From NCBI GenBank assembly GCA_902767025.1, contig CACXFZ010000066.1, positions 1-8,506 on the forward strand: 8,506 nt of DNA, given 5' to 3'. Position 1 is the first letter of the stretch, and the number at the start of each line of letters is the position of its first letter. The translations under genes were made by a program, and so were the position numbers. The notes beneath the pieces are model-generated. The model saw only the letters and a program-made list of their open reading frames with translations, was not told the origin of the DNA and searched no databases. Positions 5,730-8,506 of this stretch are shown here, in pieces. This stretch comes from an uncultured Coriobacteriaceae bacterium. Lineage in GTDB: Bacteria > Actinomycetota > Coriobacteriia > Coriobacteriales > Eggerthellaceae.

Positions 5730-6848
5730 ATGCAAGCACGGACCAGACAGCGCATCGAAGAGCTTGAGCACGAAACGCTCGACGACCAGGCTGCGTTCTC
5801 GGACCAATCCCGAGGGCGCCTGCGCCCGAGCGACGACGATGTGTACCGGACGTCGTTTCGCCGCGACTGCGACAAGATCATCCATTGCAAGTCGTTTCGC
5901 CGCCTGTCGCACAAGACGCAGGTGTTCATCTCGCCCGAAGGGGACCATTACCGCACCAGGCTCACGCACACGCTCGAAGTGTCGCAGATCGCGCGCAGCA
6001 TCGCGCGTGGCCTGGGATTGAACGAGGATCTGGTGGAAGCCATCTCGCTTGCCCACGATCTGGGCCACACGCCGTTCGGTCATACGGGCGAGTACGCCCT
6101 GTGCGCATGCTTGCACAGCCACACGACAGGGACAAGCGACCTGAGCATCTCGAACCTGAAGCAGCGCTCGTCTGGATACCTCGATTTCTACGGCGAGGAA
6201 ACCTCCAACGTGCCGCACCTGTTCAAGCACAACGAGCAGTCGCTGCGCGTGGTCGACCGCATCGAGAACGAGGGCAGGGGACTGAACCTGAGCGAAGAGG
6301 TGCGCAATGGCATCGTGTGCCACACCGGCCTGCAGAAAGCGGCCACGCTCGAGGGATGCATCGTCGGGCTGGCCGACCGCATAGCGTACGTGAACCACGA
6401 CATCGACGACGCCCTGCGCGCAGGACTCGTCGACCAGGACATGTTGCCGGAATCGACGGTCCGCATCCTGGGCGCAACCCATGCCGACCGCATACAGACG
6501 CTGGTGCGCAACGCCATCGAGCATTCCGTCGAGGCAGGCGAAGTGGCGCTGAGCCCCGAGGTCTGGGATGCCATGTCCGAGCTGCGCACGTTCCTGTTCG
6601 AGCACGTGTACCGCAGCGAAGGCGTGATGGTGGAGGTGCGCAAGGCGTACCATCTGGTGATCAACCTGTTCGATTACTGCATCGAGCACCCCGATGCGGT
6701 GCCCGACGAATACCATGCTGCCAGCGAGGGCGACCTGGTGCGCGCCGTGACCGACTACGTCGGCGGCATGACGGACCGCTATGCGCGCACGATGTTCGAA
6801 GACCTGTTCGTGCCACGCTCGCAGGCGCGAGCGTACCGGACTCGCTAG
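5730..6848 (+). CDS. dgt: dGTPase-like HD-domain triphosphohydrolase
   Basis: This 372-residue HD-domain protein belongs to the deoxyguanosinetriphosphate triphosphohydrolase family, which splits dNTPs into deoxynucleoside and triphosphate and so controls dNTP pools. The N-terminus has YRTSFRRDCDKIIHCKSFRR (39-58) and HKTQVF (61-66). The metal site is His80 (RTRLTHTLE), His109-Asp110 (AHDLGHTPFGHTGE) and Asp216 (ADRIAY). HNEQSLRVV (167-175) and GLNLSEEVRNGI (184-195) follow, and MTDRYA (347-352) ends the domain. Between GEYAL and FKHNEQSL there are about 30 residues more than usual (roughly 130-160). The ATG lies 6 bp after the previous gene; GGAAGG (5711-5716) is 13 bases away and GAATAGG (5718-5724) nearer but weaker. 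The family is clear; substrate preference within dNTPs is not known, so the symbol is at family level. Confidence 0.93.
   Translation: MQARTRQRIEELEHETLDDQAAFSDQSRGRLRPSDDDVYRTSFRRDCDKIIHCKSFRRLSHKTQVFISPEGDHYRTRLTHTLEVSQIARSIARGLGLNEDLVEAISLAHDLGHTPFGHTGEYALCACLHSHTTGTSDLSISNLKQRSSGYLDFYGEETSNVPHLFKHNEQSLRVVDRIENEGRGLNLSEEVRNGIVCHTGLQKAATLEGCIVGLADRIAYVNHDIDDALRAGLVDQDMLPESTVRILGATHADRIQTLVRNAIEHSVEAGEVALSPEVWDAMSELRTFLFEHVYRSEGVMVEVRKAYHLVINLFDYCIEHPDAVPDEYHAASEGDLVRAVTDYVGGMTDRYARTMFEDLFVPRSQARAYRTR
6815..6834 (+). terminator. Perfect 8-bp hairpin at the 3' end of dgt, possible terminator
   Basis: ACGCTCGC (6815-6822) and GCGAGCGT (6827-6834) are exact reverse complements around a 4-base AGGC loop, giving a very stable stem in RNA. 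It lies in the last codons of dgt, 11 bases before its TAG stop. The run of T needed for a classical intrinsic terminator is absent (ACCGGACTCG follows). It could be a U-less terminator, a pause or an RNA-stabilising 3' hairpin at the boundary between the dgt operon and azlCD, or simply reflect codon choice. Confidence 0.4.
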
Positions 6849-6879
6849 ATAATTCCCGCCGCATTCCGTCCATCAGTTA

Positions 6880-6885
6880 TATAAT
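6880..6885 (+). promoter_or_regulatory. Consensus -10 box of azlCD, implying a leaderless mRNA
   Basis: TATAAT matches the -10 consensus exactly and lies in the AT-rich part of the 45-bp dgt-azlC gap, within an 8-bp TTATATAA palindrome at 6877-6884. Only 8 bases separate it from the azlC ATG, so transcription would start at about 6892-6894, on or next to the start codon. There is no Shine-Dalgarno sequence before the ATG, consistent with this. No good -35 box is found 16-18 bases upstream. A second weak box, GATAAT (6848-6853), would give a leader but still no ribosome binding site. Confidence 0.6.
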
Positions 6886-6893
6886 GCTCCACT

Positions 6894-7577
6894 ATGTCTG
6901 GTAAGGAAGCACTCAAAGATGCGTTTGCAGCCGCCATCCCCGTGATGGCGGGCTATGTCGGCATAGGCATACCCTGCGGGATCATGGAAAGCCAGATCGG
7001 CATGAACGCCCTGATGGCGTTCGTGATGAGCATGACGTTCTATTCGGGTGCGGGCCAGTTCATGATTCCCAACATGTGGCTGGCGGGTTCGCCTCTGATG
7101 TCGATCGTGGCCAGCGTCTCGTTCGTCAACACGCGCCAGATCCTGTATTCGGCGGCTTTCGCGCCGTTCTTCGACAAGGTCAGGAAATCGAAGACCTTCC
7201 TGTTTGCGGCTACGGTCACCGACGAGAGTTTCGGCGTGAACATGGCAAAGTTCCAAGAGGGGTCGTGGGACGAGAACCGTGCCACGTTCGTGAACCTGCT
7301 GAGCATGACCTCGTGGGGCGTGTCGAACGCGATAGGCGTGCTGATCGGCGATGCGCTTGCCATCCCCACCGTCATCGCCGCCTTCGCCATGACCTCGATC
7401 TTCATCTGTCTGCTGTCCACGCAGAAGATGGACAAGATCAACGTCATCGTCATCGTCGTGTCGATGGTGGCCGTGTACTTCTTCAAGCTCGTGGGCCTGG
7501 CGGGCCCCGCGATCCTGCTGGGCGCCTGCACCGGCGTTGCGGCGGGGCTGGCCGCGTGGATGGTGGACAAGCGATGA
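6894..7577 (+). CDS. azlC: AzlC-family branched-chain amino acid exporter, large subunit
   Basis: This 227-residue membrane protein belongs to the AzlC/LIV-E family, which with AzlD exports branched-chain amino acids or their analogues. Motifs visible are AAIPVMAGYVGIGIPCG (13-29), SMTFYSGAGQFM (46-57), VNTRQILYSAAFAPF (78-92) and VTDESFGV (108-115), all in family order. Hydrophobic segments lie near residues 12-32, 37-60, 66-92, 132-152, 155-175, 182-200 and 202-222. The start at 6894 is the first ATG of the frame; it has no ribosome binding site and lies 8 bases after a TATAAT box, suggesting leaderless translation. Its stop overlaps the azlD ATG (ATGA). The substrate cannot be told from sequence; homologues act on leucine, isoleucine and valine, and other amino acids cannot be excluded. 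Confidence 0.93.
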   Translation: MSGKEALKDAFAAAIPVMAGYVGIGIPCGIMESQIGMNALMAFVMSMTFYSGAGQFMIPNMWLAGSPLMSIVASVSFVNTRQILYSAAFAPFFDKVRKSKTFLFAATVTDESFGVNMAKFQEGSWDENRATFVNLLSMTSWGVSNAIGVLIGDALAIPTVIAAFAMTSIFICLLSTQKMDKINVIVIVVSMVAVYFFKLVGLAGPAILLGACTGVAAGLAAWMVDKR

Positions 7578-7903
7578 CGTTCACCGAGTTCATGATCATC
7601 TACCTGCTGTGCCTGGCGACGATGCTCGTCTGCCGCGTGGCGCCCATCTTCATCCTGAAGGGCAGGCAGATACCTGAAAAGCTCGAACGCGCCTTGAAGC
7701 TGATTCCGCCGGCCGCTTTCGCGGCGTTGGTTGCCAACGACCTGCTCTCTCCCGACATGTTCGCAGAAGGCCTGACCCAGGGCCTGATCCCGCTTATCTC
7801 GGCGGCCATCGTCGTGGTGGTGGCCCGTGTTTCGGGGTCGCTTATCTGGTGCGCCCTGGCAGGCGTCGGTGCCTTTGCCGCATTGACCTTCCTGCTCCTG
7901 TAG
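7574..7903 (+). CDS. azlD: AzlD-family branched-chain amino acid exporter, small subunit
   Basis: This is a 109-residue membrane protein with hydrophobic segments at about 6-28, 43-57, 70-88 and 89-109. The conserved short motif CRVAPIFIL (20-28) followed by ERALKLIPPAAFAAL (38-52) is typical of AzlD, the obligate partner of AzlC. The ATG overlaps the azlC stop by 4 bp, so translation is probably coupled and subunits are made together. The frame stays open far upstream inside azlC, but the codons there encode no sensible membrane protein, and the family N-terminus fits this ATG. There is no clear terminator behind the gene: GGCTA and TAGCC (7907-7911, 7922-7926) can form only a 5-bp stem without a T-run. 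Confidence 0.92.
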   Translation: MTFTEFMIIYLLCLATMLVCRVAPIFILKGRQIPEKLERALKLIPPAAFAALVANDLLSPDMFAEGLTQGLIPLISAAIVVVVARVSGSLIWCALAGVGAFAALTFLLL

Positions 7904-7934
7904 GCCGGCTATGTGCAGGCTTAGCCAAGTGCGC

Positions 7935-7940
7935 TATCCT
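7935..7940 (+). promoter_or_regulatory. Candidate -10 box upstream of the VanX-like gene
   Basis: TATCCT (4 of 6 to TATAAT) lies 28 bases before the ATG at 7969, in TGCGCTATCCT. The same TGCGCTA lead-in occurs at the rpe candidate, TGCGCTACAAT. Transcription would begin near 7947, leaving room for the ribosome binding site at 7957-7962. The -35 region is poor. TTGACC at 7883-7888 is too far upstream to pair with it. Confidence 0.35.
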
Positions 7941-7956
7941 AGGCGAAGTCTTTGAG

Positions 7957-7962
7957 AGAAGG
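7957..7962 (+). promoter_or_regulatory. Ribosome binding site that sets the VanX-like start
   Basis: AGAAGG is 6 bases before the ATG at 7969 but directly abuts the in-frame ATG at 7963, so the second ATG is the better start. Confidence 0.7.
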
Positions 7963-7968
7963 ATGACC

Positions 7969-8506
7969 ATGCGCGAACAGGACCCGACACTTGATTCTTC
8001 AGGCTTCGTGAGCCTGTCCGATTTCGTGCCCCACGTGATGCTCGATATGCGCTACTACTCGACGTACAACTTCGTCGGCGAGCGCGTCGACGGCTACGAG
8101 GAGCCCATCGCACTGCTCACGATCGAGGCCGCACGGGCATTGAAGCGCGTGAGCAACGAGATGCTGTCGCTTGGTTTCCGCCTGAAGGTCTACGATGCGT
8201 ACCGTCCTGCACGCGCCGTCGAGAAGTTCATCTTCTGGGCGATAGAGGACGAGGACACGCGCATGAAGTCGTTCTTCTACCCCCGCATCGACAAGGAGGA
8301 TACCTTCGAGAGGGGATACATCGCCCGGCAGTCGAGCCACAGCAGGGGTAGCACCGTCGACCTGACGCTGTTCGACATGGCCGCGGGCAGGGAAGTGGAC
8401 ATGGGCGGGCCGTTCGACCTGTTCGACGAGCGCTCGCATCCCGACTTCCGGGGCATCACCGACGAGCAGTACAACAACCGCATGATCCTTCGCGAGGCCA
8501 TGATCG
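7969..8506 (+). CDS. VanX-type D-Ala-D-Ala dipeptidase, 5' part
   Basis: The frame runs open to the window edge, giving the first 179 residues; VanX is about 202 long, so the end is cut off. VanX enzymes are zinc dipeptidases (peptidase family M15D) that split D-alanyl-D-alanine. Visible are VMLDMRYYSTYNF (23-35), VYDAYRP (74-80, with the conserved Arg79), FYPRID and GYIARQSSHSRGSTVDLTL (116-134) with zinc ligands His124 and Asp131, MGGPFD (145-150), and DERSHPD (153-159). The catalytic Glu and third zinc ligand (ExWWH motif) would fall after the window. There is no signal peptide, so it is probably cytosolic, as VanX must be. Roles known in the family are glycopeptide resistance (with VanH and VanA) or D-Ala-D-Ala turnover as a nutrient or in wall recycling (DdpX). 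No vanH or vanA is visible, so I assign no symbol. Confidence 0.93.
   Translation, partial: MREQDPTLDSSGFVSLSDFVPHVMLDMRYYSTYNFVGERVDGYEEPIALLTIEAARALKRVSNEMLSLGFRLKVYDAYRPARAVEKFIFWAIEDEDTRMKSFFYPRIDKEDTFERGYIARQSSHSRGSTVDLTLFDMAAGREVDMGGPFDLFDERSHPDFRGITDEQYNNRMILREAMI

Noticed and set aside
4803..6716. A 637-codon open frame on the minus strand opposite the end of nif3, the zinc-ribbon gene and dgt
   Set aside because: The plus-strand genes beneath have intact family motifs and ribosome binding sites. The antisense product is a His/Arg/Val/Ala-rich string without recognisable domains, as expected from the G/C third-position bias of this DNA.
5885..6904. A 339-codon plus-strand frame inside dgt and running past its stop
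   Set aside because: Arg/His/Pro-rich out-of-frame translation of dgt; no ribosome binding site and no motif.
7076..7573. Upstream in-frame extension of azlD through azlC
   Set aside because: It translates to a Gly/Arg/His-rich string unlike a membrane protein; the ATGA overlap at 7574 gives the normal AzlD length.
7907..7926. Possible hairpin GGCTA / TAGCC after azlD as a terminator
   Set aside because: Only 5 bp of stem with a 10-base loop and no T-run; too weak to call.
1..8506. Mobile element, CRISPR array, tRNA or toxin-antitoxin system
   Set aside because: I saw no transposase or recombinase motifs, no regularly spaced direct repeats, no tRNA-like cloverleaf and no unassigned pair of small genes; gaps between genes are at most 65 bp.

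Overview
This window is GC-rich DNA, strongly biased to G/C at third codon positions, and reads as a dense chromosomal block with every gene on the plus strand. The gene set suggests a high-GC, probably anaerobic actinobacterium, most likely class Coriobacteriia (Eggerthellaceae-like). The reasons are a PlsY-type acyltransferase next to der, a CT398-like zinc-ribbon protein after nif3, GGAGG-type ribosome binding sites, cysteine-rich enzymes and one apparently leaderless gene. The placement is an inference from gene content and style, not from a marker gene.

Layout. Bases 1-943 hold the 3' part of der (ribosome-assembly GTPase), followed by plsY (947-1609, phospholipid acyltransferase) and ogt (1625-2128, O6-alkylguanine repair). 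A candidate promoter and a strong ribosome binding site precede rpe (2166-2861, pentose phosphate epimerase). Then come a cysteine desulfurase (2864-4069), a Nif3/YbgI-family metal protein (4066-4989), a coiled-coil zinc-ribbon protein (4995-5723) and a dGTPase-like HD phosphohydrolase (5730-6848). Gaps in the rpe-to-dGTPase run are 6 bp or less, or the genes overlap, so these five genes look like one operon, possibly extended by read-through from der-plsY-ogt.

The dGTPase gene ends in a perfect 8-bp hairpin. After a 45-bp gap with a TATAAT box come azlC and azlD (6894-7903), a two-subunit branched-chain amino acid exporter with an ATGA overlap. A further 65-bp gap with a candidate promoter leads to a VanX-type D-Ala-D-Ala dipeptidase (7969 to the window end, cut off).

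How the genes relate. The first block combines ribosome assembly, membrane lipid synthesis, DNA repair, central carbon metabolism, sulfur mobilisation and nucleotide-pool control, which is a typical mixed housekeeping operon. The last block (AzlCD, VanX-like) is more accessory and concerns amino acid export and D-Ala-D-Ala hydrolysis. I found no IS element, CRISPR array, tRNA, rRNA or clear new multi-gene system. No gene-free stretch exceeds 65 bp. The points most worth a second look are an approximately 30-residue insertion in the dGTPase, the likely leaderless azlC, the VanX-like enzyme in a non-van context, and the nif3/zinc-ribbon/dgt arrangement without dnaG or rpoD.
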